The position numbers and the translations under genes are program-made. The notes beneath the pieces were generated by a model that saw only the letters and a program-made list of their open reading frames with translations, made no database searches and was not told the origin of the DNA. From Tiliqua scincoides (taxonomy: Eukaryota; Chordata; Lepidosauria; Squamata; Scincidae): DNA of 64,000 bases. This document shows, piece after piece, positions 11,749-22,542 of the stretch (its first letter is position 1; the number at the start of each line of letters is the position of its first letter). Location: NCBI RefSeq assembly GCF_035046505.1, contig NC_089823.1, positions 984,767-1,048,766 of the forward strand. Reading direction: 5' to 3'.

Positions 11749-12026
11749 TTTATTGCTTAAGACCTTTGCTATTCAGCTGGGCACAGAGACATGGGTCGTT
11801 CTGGACCTCCTTGGTCCTGCATGTTTCAGCTGGTGGGGAGCATTTCTGTGCTGCGAACACCCCACGCTCCAGGCCTCCACCCCTCCGGCTTGGGATTGCT
11901 TCTGGCTCCCCTGCCAGAGCTGGCAGCAGCGGGCCGGAGAGTCGAGAGCCAAGGGGCCAGCTGAGTCTCCATTTCCGTTGCAGGAAGCAGAGCATTCCAG
12001 ATGTGTCTGGGTCCTGACCATGCCTC

Positions 12027-12962
12027 ATGGCACTCCACAATGGCACCACGTCTGACTCGCAGGTGATCTGGCTCACAGGGATTCCTGGCATGGAGGCCAG
12101 TCACCCCTGGATTTCTATCCCCTTCTGCGCCATGTACATCATTTCCATCCTGGGAAACGCCGCCATCTTGTTCGCCATCAAGACAGACCGCAGCCTGCAC
12201 GAGCCCATGTACCTTTTCCTGTCCATGCTGGCCGTCACAGACCTGGGCTTGTCCTTCTCCTCCATGCCCACCATACTGGGCATATTCTGGTTCAATGCCA
12301 GAGAAATCAGCCTCCGTGCCTGCTTTGCTCAGCTGTTCTTTATCCACTCGCTGTCCTTCATTGAATCTGCAGTGCTCCTGGCCATGGCCTTTGACCGCAT
12401 GGTTGCGATCCGCAGTCCCCTGAGATATGCCTCCATTTTGACATTGCCAAGGGTGGGGAAGATGGGACTGGCATTTGTGTTCAGAGGAGTGGCCTTGATC
12501 TTCCCATTGCCCTTCCTCCTGAGGAGACACAGGTACTGCCGGGCCAACGTCCTCCTCCACTCCTACTGTCTGCACCAGGAGGTGATGAAGCTGGCCTGCT
12601 CGGATATCACTGTCAACAGCGTCTACGGCATGCTGGTCATTGTCTTCACGGTGGGTGTGGACTCGCTCCTGATCCTTCTGTCCTACATCCTGATCCTCAA
12701 AACTGTGCTGAGCATTGCCTCCCGGGAGGAGCGCCTCAAAGCCTTGAACACCTGTGTCTCCCACATCTGTGCCGTCCTGCTCTTCTACACCCCCATGATC
12801 GGCCTGTCTGTGATCCACAGGTTTGGGAAGGGCTCTCCCCTCCTGGTCCGTGTCTTCATGGGCTACGTTTACCTTCTGGTGCCTCCCCTCATGAACCCCA
12901 TTGTGTACAGTGTTAAAACCAAGCAGATCCGTGCCAGGATAATTCTGATGTTCTCCAAGTGA
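12027..12962 (+). CDS. Olfactory receptor, OR51-like
   Basis: An intact 311-residue class I odorant receptor, expected to be a G-protein-coupled receptor in olfactory neuron membranes. An N-glycosylation site (NGT) lies at residue 5. Further motifs are LGN at 42-44, LHEPMYLFLSMLAVTD at 57-72 and MAFDRMVAIRSPLRY at 120-134. A cysteine-bearing loop with SYCLH lies around 179-183, SYILILKTVLSIAS at 219-232, KALNTCVSHICAV at 238-250 and PPLMNPIVYSVK at 286-297. The usual Cys after MAFDRxVAI is Arg129, which is odd. The ATG follows a pyrimidine-rich splice acceptor (TTGCAG, ending 11,983), fitting a single coding exon with upstream non-coding exons. Ligand unknown. Exact OR51 subfamily not assigned. 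Confidence 0.93.
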   Translation: MALHNGTTSDSQVIWLTGIPGMEASHPWISIPFCAMYIISILGNAAILFAIKTDRSLHEPMYLFLSMLAVTDLGLSFSSMPTILGIFWFNAREISLRACFAQLFFIHSLSFIESAVLLAMAFDRMVAIRSPLRYASILTLPRVGKMGLAFVFRGVALIFPLPFLLRRHRYCRANVLLHSYCLHQEVMKLACSDITVNSVYGMLVIVFTVGVDSLLILLSYILILKTVLSIASREERLKALNTCVSHICAVLLFYTPMIGLSVIHRFGKGSPLLVRVFMGYVYLLVPPLMNPIVYSVKTKQIRARIILMFSK

Positions 12963-15127
12963 AGGCTCAGCCCCTATTCCTCTCCTCCTAGAACCACTCC
13001 AGCTTGCCTAACGCTGTCTGGGTGGGATGGAGCCCAAAATCTCTGCAGAGGGGGAGGCAAGATTTGGTGGTGATGGCTATGGGTCTCCTGTGAGAGAGAG
13101 TGCCATGGGCTCCTCCTCTCCCTCTGGAGGGGGCAGTTCACTATCCAGAGGGCTGGAAAACCTGGCTGAGGATTTAATGCCCTTCAAAATGGAACACAAA
13201 AGTTGGGGGATTGTGTCTGGCCTCCCCCTAGTTGCACCACCCTGGAAACTATGTGGTTCCCCCATCACTTCCTGGCCAGGTGGAGACCCTTTCCCCTCGG
13301 GCTGGTCAGGGGTGGGGTCTTCAGGAGCGCCCAAGTGCCCACACCACTTGTTACAGAGTGTTTCATTGGGGTCAGTGCCCACAGGAGGCCTCACATCTGT
13401 CTTGGGCATCTGTCTTGGGCATCCCTGGCCCCGCCCTTATCCTACCAGGAGTGTTAGACCCCCTGGACCTCCCGCTTTCCCTTGGTGCACCTCCTTCCTT
13501 CCCCTGCCATTGTTGTCCTTCTTCTCGCCCCTCCTCTGCCAACCCCTCTCTCCTCCCTCTTCCGGCTCTTCCTTCTGCCACGGCTACCTGCAGTGCTCTT
13601 TTTAGAACATGCCTAACCTGTGCACGTGGGGGAGGGGACAACTGGTGTGCAGTGGCCAGTGGCACAGGGATGCATTTGGGTGGGGAAAGGAAGAGGGAGG
13701 CCTGGCAAAAGGCGGTGGCAGGGATTTATTGTAGAGACTGGTCTTCTTTAGCGTTCGTCCCGTGTGGGGGCGGGGTCTGCTATTTTGGATTTATTTTAGA
13801 GACTGGTACAAGGGAATAAATAATGGTGCCTCGCGGAACTTGTTCATTCGCTCTCTCGGCTGGTTGGGGGAAACCGCTATTTCGAACCTTTCCCCCCTGA
13901 CAGAGGTTTGGGTGTGAGCTGTAAGGAAGGGAGAGAGAAGAGGGAGGAGAAAGGCATTTAGAGGACAAAGAGGGCAAGTGGGACGGGGCAGGGAACGTAA
14001 GTGGGTTTCCCAGAGGGACTGGAGGCTAAGCAAGTGGGTGCAGAGAGTGAGGGGGAAGAAGGAAGTGTTGGTGGGAAAGGGAAAGGGGAGAGGCTTGCAG
14101 TCCTGGATGTGGTGAGCAGCTGTGGCTGGACAGCGACTGGGCAAGGGTGAGCCTGTAGGCAGAACAAGATACTTGTGCCAGGGAACCAGGGACACAAGTA
14201 TCCCGCCAAACACAAGCTCTAACTGATGTCCCCAGCCTGGGAAGGGAGTTCAACTGGACTGGGAGCCTCTCCTTATGCTTGGAATCCTTGATGGCGGCCC
14301 AGGGCTGATCTCTTGGGCTCTATGAAAACGGCTGGAAATGGATTACCTGCCATCACACTCACAGAGAGAGGGGAAAGTGTTGACAAACATGAGGTGGGGA
14401 CCAGGGAGGGGAGTTGGTGGGTCTTCGACATGGTTGCCCTGATCCATTTCTGCCAGGCTCAAGAACGCTGCACTGCGCAGGCCACTAGGCAAGAGAGCCG
14501 AGACCAGGACACCTTCCGGGATCAAGCCAAGTTCCCCAGGCAGACAGAAGGGGGTTCAAACACAAGCCCCCACCTGCAGTCAGACCAAGGCCTTCAGGGA
14601 GGGCAGCTGAAGGGCTCTCTGAGACGTGGCCCACAAAGGTGAACTGAGGAGCTTGCACCAGCTCAGGGGCATCCCTTGCTCCCCTGGGGGAACTGAAGGA
14701 GGGAAAGGCTGGACAGGAAGGGGGTGGAGTCTTGCCACTCTCGAGTGCCGGCTGGCCAGGTGGTCTTTGGGCGATGGCCAGAATGGGGGTGACTTTGCAC
14801 AGCACCTGCAGGTTTCCCCAGATGCAGGTCTGCAGGGCAAAGTGGGGTTGAGGAGCTAAACAAGAACAACTGGAGGGTCCAAAGCCAAATAGCTTTTTGC
14901 CTCATACAGTCATGTGGGATCCTGGGTGGGGTGAACCAATTCAGGGATCTGCCTTTGCTAGACTCCTACCAGGCCCCTCCTTTGTTTCCACACCCAGTTG
15001 AGGGTATGGTGGCCAGTTTTGTAAACCAGCCTCCTTGGTTGGATTCAAATGGTGAGGACAGTTGGAGTCCAGGACCCCCCCCCCGTTTGTTCTGCTAAAT
15101 TTGTTTTTCCCAAAGGCAAAAGCCCAT
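12963..15127. other. Intergenic, no gene recognised
   Basis: GC-rich stretch with no recognised exon or repeat. Two copies of a 12-base stretch (GTCTTGGGCATC) occur in tandem near 13,399-13,422. A C-run lies at about 15,074-15,084. Confidence 0.4.
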
Positions 15128-15243
15128 GCAGGTCTCTTGTTATCAGGTGTGCTCCCTGGGGCATTTGGTGGGCCGCTGTGAGATACAGGAAGCTGGACTA
15201 GATGGGCCTATGGCCTGAGCCAGTGGGGCTGATGTTCTTATGA
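15128..15243 (+). mobile_element. CR1 3' UTR fragment, single unit
   Basis: Shares GGTCTCTTGTTATC, GGCATTTGGTGGGCCGCTG and CTGGACTAGATGGGCC with the other CR1 tails, ending near GATGTTCTTATGA. Only the terminal 3' UTR remains. Confidence 0.8.
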
Positions 15244-16444
15244 CTATGATCACAAGGTAAGACATCTACAGTTCCAGCAGGACATCCACATGTGCAGCTG
15301 GTGAAACTTGAATTCTGGAGTGCATTTGGAGCAGGCAAGACTCCCCTGAAGGCAGCCTGATGAAACGCCCAGTTCTAACCAGGGGAAATGCCCAGGCAGC
15401 CCACCAGTGCTGAAGCCCCTCTGCCAGTGGGTGCCACACGGATGCCAGGGCAGCAGCAGGAAAGCCATGTGCCACTGTTTAGAGGGCCACCAGCACCACC
15501 CCACCAGCAGAGAGGCTGAAAGAGGGCCGAGAGTGGGGACAAGCAGAGGCAGTGGCAGACAGAGCCCAAGGCTCCTTACCAAGCTGGACAGGCCCCTAAT
15601 GGCTTAGAAGGGCTAGGCAAGGAACAGAGCCGGCACTGCTCAGAGGAGGCCCAAAGGGAGCTCTGCAGCTACGCACTCATTCAATGACACCCCTCCCTCT
15701 TCTCAACCAGCCTCCCCACCACAACAGTGCATTGGAGCTGCTGGACAACGTGTCAGCTCCCTGGCACTCTCAGCATGGGATCTGCACAGGACTGGGCTAC
15801 TAGTGCCAGGGGGCAGTGCACCAAAGATGTGGCCCTCCCAGCCTGTGAAGCTGTGGCCTCCGGGCATCGGTCCTTGAGCCATGCTGCTGGTATGGCAGCA
15901 TATGTTCTGGCACGCATGGTCTGGCACCCAGCGCCCCATATCCAGGTATCTGCAGGAGACTCTTACACACATTAATATGACGTGAAAAAGAGCCTGCTAA
16001 CTCCATCCCTCCTCCCTCTTCTGCCCACCTTCAAGGGCTGATCCCCACCAGTCCTTCATGCCCAGCCAACACCCACTCTCCTGTTGATTGATGCCACATT
16101 TTCTGCGGCTCAGCCAGGCACCACACAGATGCAGACAGAATTAATCCCATGAATGCCTCTAGTTGACATCTGCAAATATGCTTTTTCTTGCTCTGTACCC
16201 ATTCCACATACCTGCTGCCTTTCACAAGCGCACTCTTGCTTCTGTGTATCAATACATCTTACCCTTCTGAACCCCCACTGTGGTCTGGTCTCCTTGGCTA
16301 CCCTCCAAAACTGGGTGGGGGGGTCTATCTGTGGGATAAGTGGAGTCTGGCTGACCCTGCCTCTGGTTTTTAAGGGAGTTCACTACTTAGACTGCTCCAG
16401 GAATGCTGATCTGCACCTACCAAGGGTTACCAAGGTAACCCATT
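15244..16444. other. Intergenic, no gene recognised
   Basis: Nothing recognisable on either strand. Open frames are short and lack family motifs. Confidence 0.4.
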
Positions 16445-17166
16445 CTTAAGTCAGAATGCCAGATGTAGGGGAGGGCACCAGGATGAGGTCTCTTGTTATC
16501 TGGTGTGCTCCCTGGGGCATTTGGTGGGCCGCTGTGAGATACAGGAAGCTGGACTAGATGGGCCTGTGGCCTGGACCAGTGGGGCTGTTCTTATGTTCTT
16601 AAACTACAATTCCCAGGAGGCTTTGCAGGTCTCTTGTTATCTGGTGTGCTCCCTGGGGCATTTGGTGGGCCGCTGTGAGATACAGGAAGCTGGACTAGAC
16701 GGGCCTGTGGCCTGATCCAGTGGGGCTCTTCTTATGTTCTTAACTACAATTCCCAGGAGGCCTTGCAGGTCTCTTGTTATCTGGTGCACTCCCTGGGGCA
16801 TTTGGTGGGCCGCTGTGAGATACAGGAAGATGGACTAGATGGGCCTATGGCCTGATCCAGTGGGGCTGTTCTTATGTTCTTAACTACAATTCCCAGGAGG
16901 CCTTGCAGGTCTCTTGTTATCTGGTGTGCTCCCTGGGGCATTTGGTGGGCCGCTGTGAGATACAGGAAGATGGACTAGATGGGCCTATGGCCTGATCCAG
17001 TGGGGCTGTTCTTATGTTCTTAACTACAATTCCCAGGAGGCCTTGCAGGTCTCTTGTTATCTGGTGTGCTCCCTGGGGCATTTGGTGGGCCGCTGTGAGA
17101 TACAGGAAGCTGGACCAGATGGGCCTATGGCCTGATCCAGTGGGGCTGTTCTTATGTTCTTATGTT
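16445..17166 (+). repeat. CR1 3' tail with five tandem 3' UTR units
   Basis: The first unit is preceded by the native CR1 3' UTR (GAATGCCAGATGTAGGGG). Four further units follow, each introduced by a linker reading AACTACAATTCCCAGGAGG then CCTTGCAG (the first reads CTTTGCAG). Linker copies recur at 16,625, 16,765, 16,905 and 17,045, an exact period of 140 bp. Units end in TGTTCTTATGTTCTT, and the last ends in the normal 8-bp repeat tail. A two-unit version with the same linker is at 48,770-49,030. No protein is encoded. Confidence 0.88.
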
Positions 17167-17763
17167 ACGCTGTTTGGCATGAACCAGCAGCCAGTTCCAA
17201 CCTCAGGCTTGGCAAAGCACCCACAAGGTCCTTGTGCTTGACCTTAAGAGACCTGGGTCTGAGGAGAATGCAGAGTCATCCAGTGGGGTGAGAGGGAGCA
17301 ACCTGGCCACCGCAGCCGACCCTTCACCTTGAGTGGGGGGGGGGGAGGCTTGGCAGCTCAGTTGGTGGACACGGACCAGGCTATGCAGCCCATGAGGGGA
17401 AGCCCAGGCATTCTGCACATGTGGATTTTGGGGAACAGCAGTTCAGACAAAGAATCTCAGTGGAGCACCCCAAAGTTCTCTAGGGGATAGAAATGTCCCC
17501 AAATAAGACCCCCTCCCGGAGAGAAAAGAAGGACATTCTTCACAGCTTCTCACCCATCCGCGAGGGAAGGGCTGGTCCCAGAGACCACGTTTGCCCAATG
17601 GGCTGAGGGGTCTGACTTTGGGGCACTTGGCCCAGGCAAAGCCCCCTGGATTGGGCTGGACCACGCGCTCCTGGCATGCAGTCACCATCACACACATGGA
17701 CGTGTCAGGAAACACCACGGGCCGGTCGTCACTTGGAAACCTTCTCTTCCTGCACAAGAATGT
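17167..17763. other. Intergenic, no gene recognised
   Basis: No exon recognised. A run of twelve G bases lies at 17,335-17,346. Confidence 0.4.
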
Positions 17764-17890
17764 CACAGAATCATAGAGCTGGAAGGGGCCTAACAGGTCA
17801 TCAGGTCCAAGCCCCTGCCTTAGGCAGGAAATCCTCTTAGAGCAGTTCCAAAATGCACTTATAATGTGTAAGGTCTCCAGCAGCCTCAGG
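17764..17890 (-). mobile_element. CR1 fragment, second subfamily
   Basis: The plus strand reads CAGAATCATAGAGCTGGAAG, GGTCATCAGGTCCAAGCC and CCTGCC. This is the reverse complement of the standard sauropsid CR1 3' end and differs from the CR1 tails elsewhere in the window. Short and 5'-truncated. Confidence 0.75.
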
Positions 17891-17897
17891 AGCACAG

Positions 17898-18320
17898 GAT
17901 CATTATTAATTAATATTTTATAATATAATTATTAATTAATATTTTATTTATTATTAATAAATAAAAATACAGGGGCCATATTCGCGAATCCCGTATCCGC
18001 GGAGTCACTTATCTGCAGGTCAAATCAGCACCCCCTTGTGCCTGCTCCCCACACATGCCTCCTCTGGAGGTGAGGGGAGCTCTACCAGGCTCTACCGTGG
18101 CCTCTGCCAGGCTCAGGCTGAGTCTTACAATTAAAAAAAGTCACTTCCAGTTTTTTCATAGAACTGAAACTATGTTTTTAATGCCTTATTATAAGGCATG
18201 AGGAGACCTGGTGAAGCCTCTGGAGAGCTGGAGGGCGTTAACTGGTATCTGCAGTTTCAGGTAACAGCGAGGGGGGCATTCCGGAACAGAACTCCCATGA
18301 ATGCCGTGGCACACCTGCAT
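17898..18320. repeat. AT-rich stretch and possible mariner/pogo-like remnant
   Basis: 17,898-17,970 is almost pure A/T with ATTAATTAATATTTTAT repeats. It is followed by CAGGGGCCATATTCGCG and GTATCCGCGGAGTC, which resemble ends of Tc1/mariner-pogo MITEs. The other terminus was not found, so the class is tentative. Confidence 0.35.
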
Positions 18321-18371
18321 TTCTTTCTGGATCTCTTTGTCAGGTAAAGCTAAGTGGGTTGCAATGAATGG

Positions 18372-19607
18372 CAGGGATGGGCAAATCCAGCCTGGCTTTA
18401 CTGGAGTCGAGTCATGAGTCTCCGCCCAGCAACACGAGTCAAAAATGAGTCCTAACGGGGCACTTCACAAGTCACCAGGAGAGTTTTTGTGACTCAAAAA
18501 GACTCGAGTCACAAGTTTTTTGGATACACCTGTCAGGTGTGGAAAAAACGGGCTATTGCCAAGGCGTGTGTGTGTGTTTTGGAGTTCGCTTTAAACACTC
18601 CCCTGATGTCCCTGCCTATCAGTAAAGAAGGCAGGAGGGGGTGGGATGTACTGTGAGAGAGCAGGGAGGGAAGCAGCAAGAGGGAGGAGGGTCATGCCCT
18701 GCAGCTGCGAGGCTTACCAGGATGACCCAATCCTTTGTACCTCTACTCAGAAGTCATTGGCAACCTTCAGCCTGGAAAGACTCTGGTATCGCGCTCTGAA
18801 AGGTGGTTCTGGCACAGCGTCTAGTGTGGCTGAAAAGGCCAATTCGGGAGTGACAATCCCTTCCGCACCGGGAGCAAGTGCAGTCTGTCCCGGGTCTGTC
18901 TCCCTGGCTGTGGGCCTTCCTTCTTTGCCTCTTTGCCTCAGACTGTTGGCAAAGTGTCTCTTCAAACTGGGAAAGGCCATGCTGCACAGCCTGCCTCCAA
19001 GCGGGCCGCTCAGAGGCCAGGGTTTCCCACCTGTTGAGGTCCACTCCTAAGGCCTTCAGATCCTACTCAGAAGTAGTCCTACTACAACCAGTCATTCAGT
19101 GGGGCTTGCTCCCCTCCAGTAACAATGGAGCTCACAGCAGCCATGTGATTGGAAAGCGTGATCTCCATGGACCTCCCTGCTCCGCCCTTTCCCTTTCTCC
19201 CTTCACCAGCCAATTCCAAGGCAAGAGCCGCCTTGGGCTCCTCCACCTGCCCTCCCTCACCCAAAGAAACAAAGCAGACCTCCCGTCCTTCCTCCAAAGA
19301 TCAGAGGTTCCTCCAGAGATGGGCAAGAGAGTCCACTCCCCCTCCCCCCTCCTGCCTTCCCTGCCTCCTGGCTGGAACGTCCCTGCTGCTCACCTAGTCT
19401 GAATGATGGCCCCACACTGCGAAAACAGTCAGCAAGCAAGCCCAGACACAGACGGAATGGAGTCTGCATGCGCGGGACTGAGTGCTGAGTCAGGGCCCTT
19501 GACACGAGTGTTTTGCCGAGTCTTCCAAGCACGTGACTCGCGTGTCATGAAAATCACTGATTTTCACAACTCGGACTCAAGTCACCTGACTCAAGTTCCC
19601 ATCCCTG
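18372..19607. mobile_element. hAT-like element, non-autonomous, with nested LINE
   Basis: The ends CAGGGATGGG and CCCATCCCTG are inverted repeats. The flanks ATGAATGG (18,364-18,371) and ATAAATGG (19,608-19,615) form an 8-bp duplication with one mismatch. The subterminal regions carry many GACTC/GAGTC motifs. A LINE fragment occupies 18,755-19,062. No transposase frame was seen. Confidence 0.78.
18755..19062 (-). mobile_element. LINE 3' fragment nested in the hAT-like element
   Basis: Very similar to 31,380-31,690 and encodes the same C-terminus (RWETLASERPAWRQAVQHGL and CTCSRCGRDCHSRIGLFSH). It is flanked by a 12-bp duplication, CTACTCAGAAGT (18,743-18,754 and 19,063-19,074), showing a 5'-truncated retrotransposition into the older DNA element. 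Confidence 0.85.
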
Positions 19608-19615
19608 ATAAATGG

Positions 19616-20177
19616 TCAGTTTAAAAAGTGGGAAGCTCCAAGCCCCACTATTTTGCCAGTGCAGACCTAAGAGACACTGTGTCGGGCCTCCTGGCCCAAC
19701 ATGGAGTTCAAGACAGGGTGGAGCAGAGCTCCCACCCCCTCTTGCCCTGATACATCCCCCACCTCACCCTCCCCTCACCCTCATTCCACCCTCCACTGCC
19801 CCTCAGAGCCACACCACTGTAGCCTGCCAGTCACACTTATCCCCAGCAGCAGTGTGCCCTCCTTCTGCCACTGCTGAGTCCGGCAACTGACAGGCACAGG
19901 CCCAGCACCGGTGCTCCCTACTCTGAGGGTGCCATAAACATGCTTTATGCCATGCCAAGGGCGCAGCGCCAGTGCTGGGCCGGTTGAGGGTTGGGCCCTC
20001 AGACAGCCTGTTTGTAAGGTCCCATAAGGCAGCCCAGAGCATCACTGGGCCTCTGTTACGGCAGCTGTGAAAACAGCTGTGCCTTGTCTGCTGCTGGGAA
20101 CACCTGCAACAAGCCTCCCTTGGCAATGGCCCCAGCTCCTCCCGCCCGACATCCAGCCCTGCAGTCCCTGAGGCTCC
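19616..20177. other. Intergenic, possible decayed MITE
   Basis: Parts near 19,640-20,000 resemble the interior of the Harbinger-type MITE family (phrases such as CAGCGCCAGTGCTGGGCCGG), but no ends could be set. No gene recognised. Confidence 0.3.
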
Positions 20178-20292
20178 TATAAAGGTGGCTTCACAAATCT
20201 GAGCCCCGCCTGCATGGAAGAGCTCTGGTGGCGGCAGCAGCTCCTCTGGTGACTGAGCGCCAGACCTGGAGGCTGCAGAGTGGAGGGTGAGT
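20178..20292 (+). promoter_or_regulatory. Candidate promoter and non-coding exon for the OR at 22,746
   Basis: TATAAAG lies at 20,178-20,184 and a consensus donor GTGAGT at 20,287-20,292, with about 100 bases of GC-rich exon-like sequence between them. The receptor at 22,746 has an acceptor ending at 22,698, which would give a 2.4-kb intron. This is an inference from signal spacing only. Confidence 0.28.
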
Positions 20293-20462
20293 ACAGCCAG
20301 ACAGGGACGCCTTCCAGGTGCAGCAGAGTCTCACAGGGTGGGTGTTGCCAAGCCAAGATGGGGCTGAGCAGGCGGGTTCGTGCTCTGCATACAGCCCTTG
20401 ATTGGCAGAGGCACTGCCTGATGGCTGCCAGGCAATGGGTCCTTCTTGCTCAGGACCTTCTG

Positions 20463-20465
<3 letters not shown>

Positions 20466-20505
<40 letters not shown>
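20466..20505. repeat. (TG)n microsatellite
   Basis: About 19 TG units in unbroken order. Confidence 0.95.
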
Positions 20506-21489
20506 TTTCCCAGCCTGGGACTCCAGATGCTTCTGGGACTGAGCCTGCTGCAGCCTCCCAGCAACAAGCAGCAAGGCCAGCAATTAGGCACAAGAAATCA
20601 GGGCACGTAGCTCTAGCAGCTCTCTGCATGCAGGTCACAGACAAGAGCTGCTCTCACTACGGAAGGCCTGCTGATTTCACAGAGCTCCTGCAGTCCTGGT
20701 TACAAGGAGCAGTGTGGACACCCCAGGACCCCCCAAGCCAAGACCCTCCTCCACCTTCTCTTCTCCTGGGAATCTCTCCAAAGGCAGCTGCAGCCATCAC
20801 CATCCTCCAGAGAGCCTGAGACTTTGCAGCAATTGATTTGTTACTGGCCAGTTCCTGTGTTTGCGTCTGGGGGTTCCAGTTCTCCTTCCAGGCAACCAAG
20901 AGGCTTTCCATTCAGGTCCAAGTCCGCTTTCCCTGCAAAAAGTCACTCGGGTTTCGGGTTCAGGGTCAGGTTCGGTTCAGCTCCCAGCTCTCTGCCCTCG
21001 TCCTTTCCTAAATCCACTTTTCTAAATTGGCTGGTGCAGCTGCCCCACCCTTTGGTAAGCCTCCTCCATCAATATCCAGTTTCTGTCTTTGCTTCCTTCC
21101 AGACTTGCCCAGACACTGGCTACTTTGCACTCCCTCTGAGCTATCCATCTTAGCCCTGGACAGTTACAGGTGCCTTTTGGGGTGCACACCTCTCTTCCCC
21201 ACAGCCCCGGCATCCCCACAGTCTGTTCAGCTGATCAGCCCATCAGACCAAGAGTTGGATGCTAGTTTGACATTAGTTCAGCAGGGTTTATTCATCCCAA
21301 ATCCAAGCAGTTCCTGCTAATCACTGCACTGGTGTCAGGGGTCTTGCAGACGGACTGCTTTGCAACCTGTTCCAGTATCTTTCCCAAGGTTGAAGTCAGA
21401 CTGGTAGTTCCCTGGGTATCCCTTTTTCCCCATCTGAAGACTGGGACAACAGTTGCGCATCTCCAGGCTTGTAGCACCTCATCTATTCT
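20506..21489. other. Intergenic, no gene recognised
   Basis: No conserved coding motif or repeat boundary recognised. A weakly repetitive stretch (GGTTTCGGGTTCAGG) lies near 20,950. Confidence 0.35.
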
Positions 21490-21557
21490 AAGAACATAAG
21501 AACAGCCCCGCTGGACCAGGCCATAGGCCCATCTAGTCCAGCTTCCTGCATCTCACA
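21490..21557 (-). mobile_element. CR1 3' terminal fragment
   Basis: The tail AAGAACATAAGAACAGCCCC is followed by the first part of the CR1 3' UTR, ending at CATCTCACAG. About 68 bases remain. Confidence 0.75.
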
Positions 21558-21766
21558 GAAATTCTCCAGAATTTCTAAAAAATGAGTGATGATCCCTTAA
21601 AACAGTGTTTCTCGACCCACTGGGTGGGTCACAAGCCAATTTCAGGTGGGTCCCCATTCATTTCAATATTTTACTTTTAATATGTTAGACTTGATGCTAC
21701 CATGGTTTGCGACTGCTTGTGGGGAAATGTGGCAGATCTGTACTTTGAACAGGCTAGTCTGTATAT

Positions 21767-21990
21767 CAATGATTTTCAACCTTTTTCAGCTCATGACACA
21801 CTGACAAGGCACCAAAATTGTCAAGGCACACCATCAGATTTTTGACAATTGACAAGGCACACCATGCTGCCAGTGGGGGGCTTACATCCCCCATTGGCCC
21901 TACTAATAAATTACCTTCTCCCAAATTCCTATAGCACACCTGCGGACCACTTGTGGCATGGCACTTGTAGCACTGGTTGAAAATGGGCTG
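21767..21990. mobile_element. Second hAT MITE family, nested
   Basis: Starts CAATGATTTTCAACC and ends GGTTGAAAATGGGCTG. The flanks CTGTATAT and CTGTACAT make an 8-bp duplication with one mismatch. The interior includes CATGACACACTGACAAGGC. It interrupts the outer element, which is continuous at 5,627-5,981. Confidence 0.82.
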
Positions 21991-22100
21991 CTGTACATGC
22001 GTTTAACAATGATAGTCAATGGGGCTTACTCCCGGGTAAGTGTGAATAGGACTGCAGCCTAGGATTGTTAAAAATTTTCCTGCTTGATGATGTCACTTCT

Positions 22101-22542
22101 GAACATAAGAACATCAGAAGAGCCCCGCTGGATCAGGCCAAAGGCCCATCTAGTCCAGTTTCCTGTATTGCACAGTGGCCCACCAAATGCTTCAGGGAGC
22201 ACACAAGACAGCAGACACAACCTGCATCCTGGTGTCTTCCCCTGCATCTGGCAATCAGAGGCAGCCTGCCTCTAAAACCAAGAGTTTGCACATACCTACT
22301 ATGACTTGTAACCCGTAATGAACTTCTCCTCCAGAAATTTGTCCAATCCCCTCTTAAAGCCATCTAGGTAAGATGCCATCACTACTTCCTGTGGCAAGGA
22401 GTTCCACAAACTAATTACATGCCGGGTAAACTCTCCCAAAACTCAACTTTCATGGATGTCCCCTGGGTCTGGTGTTGTGTGAGAGGGAAAAGAGCATCTC
22501 CCTATCCACTTTATCCATCCCCTGCATAATTTTGTCTGTCTC
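22101..22542 (-). mobile_element. CR1 LINE 3' end, nested
   Basis: The 3' tail (GAACATAAGAACATCAG) at the left, the 3' UTR and part of the ORF2 C-terminus are present. It is more diverged than the copies at 3,562 and 50,278 and carries small deletions. Confidence 0.8.
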
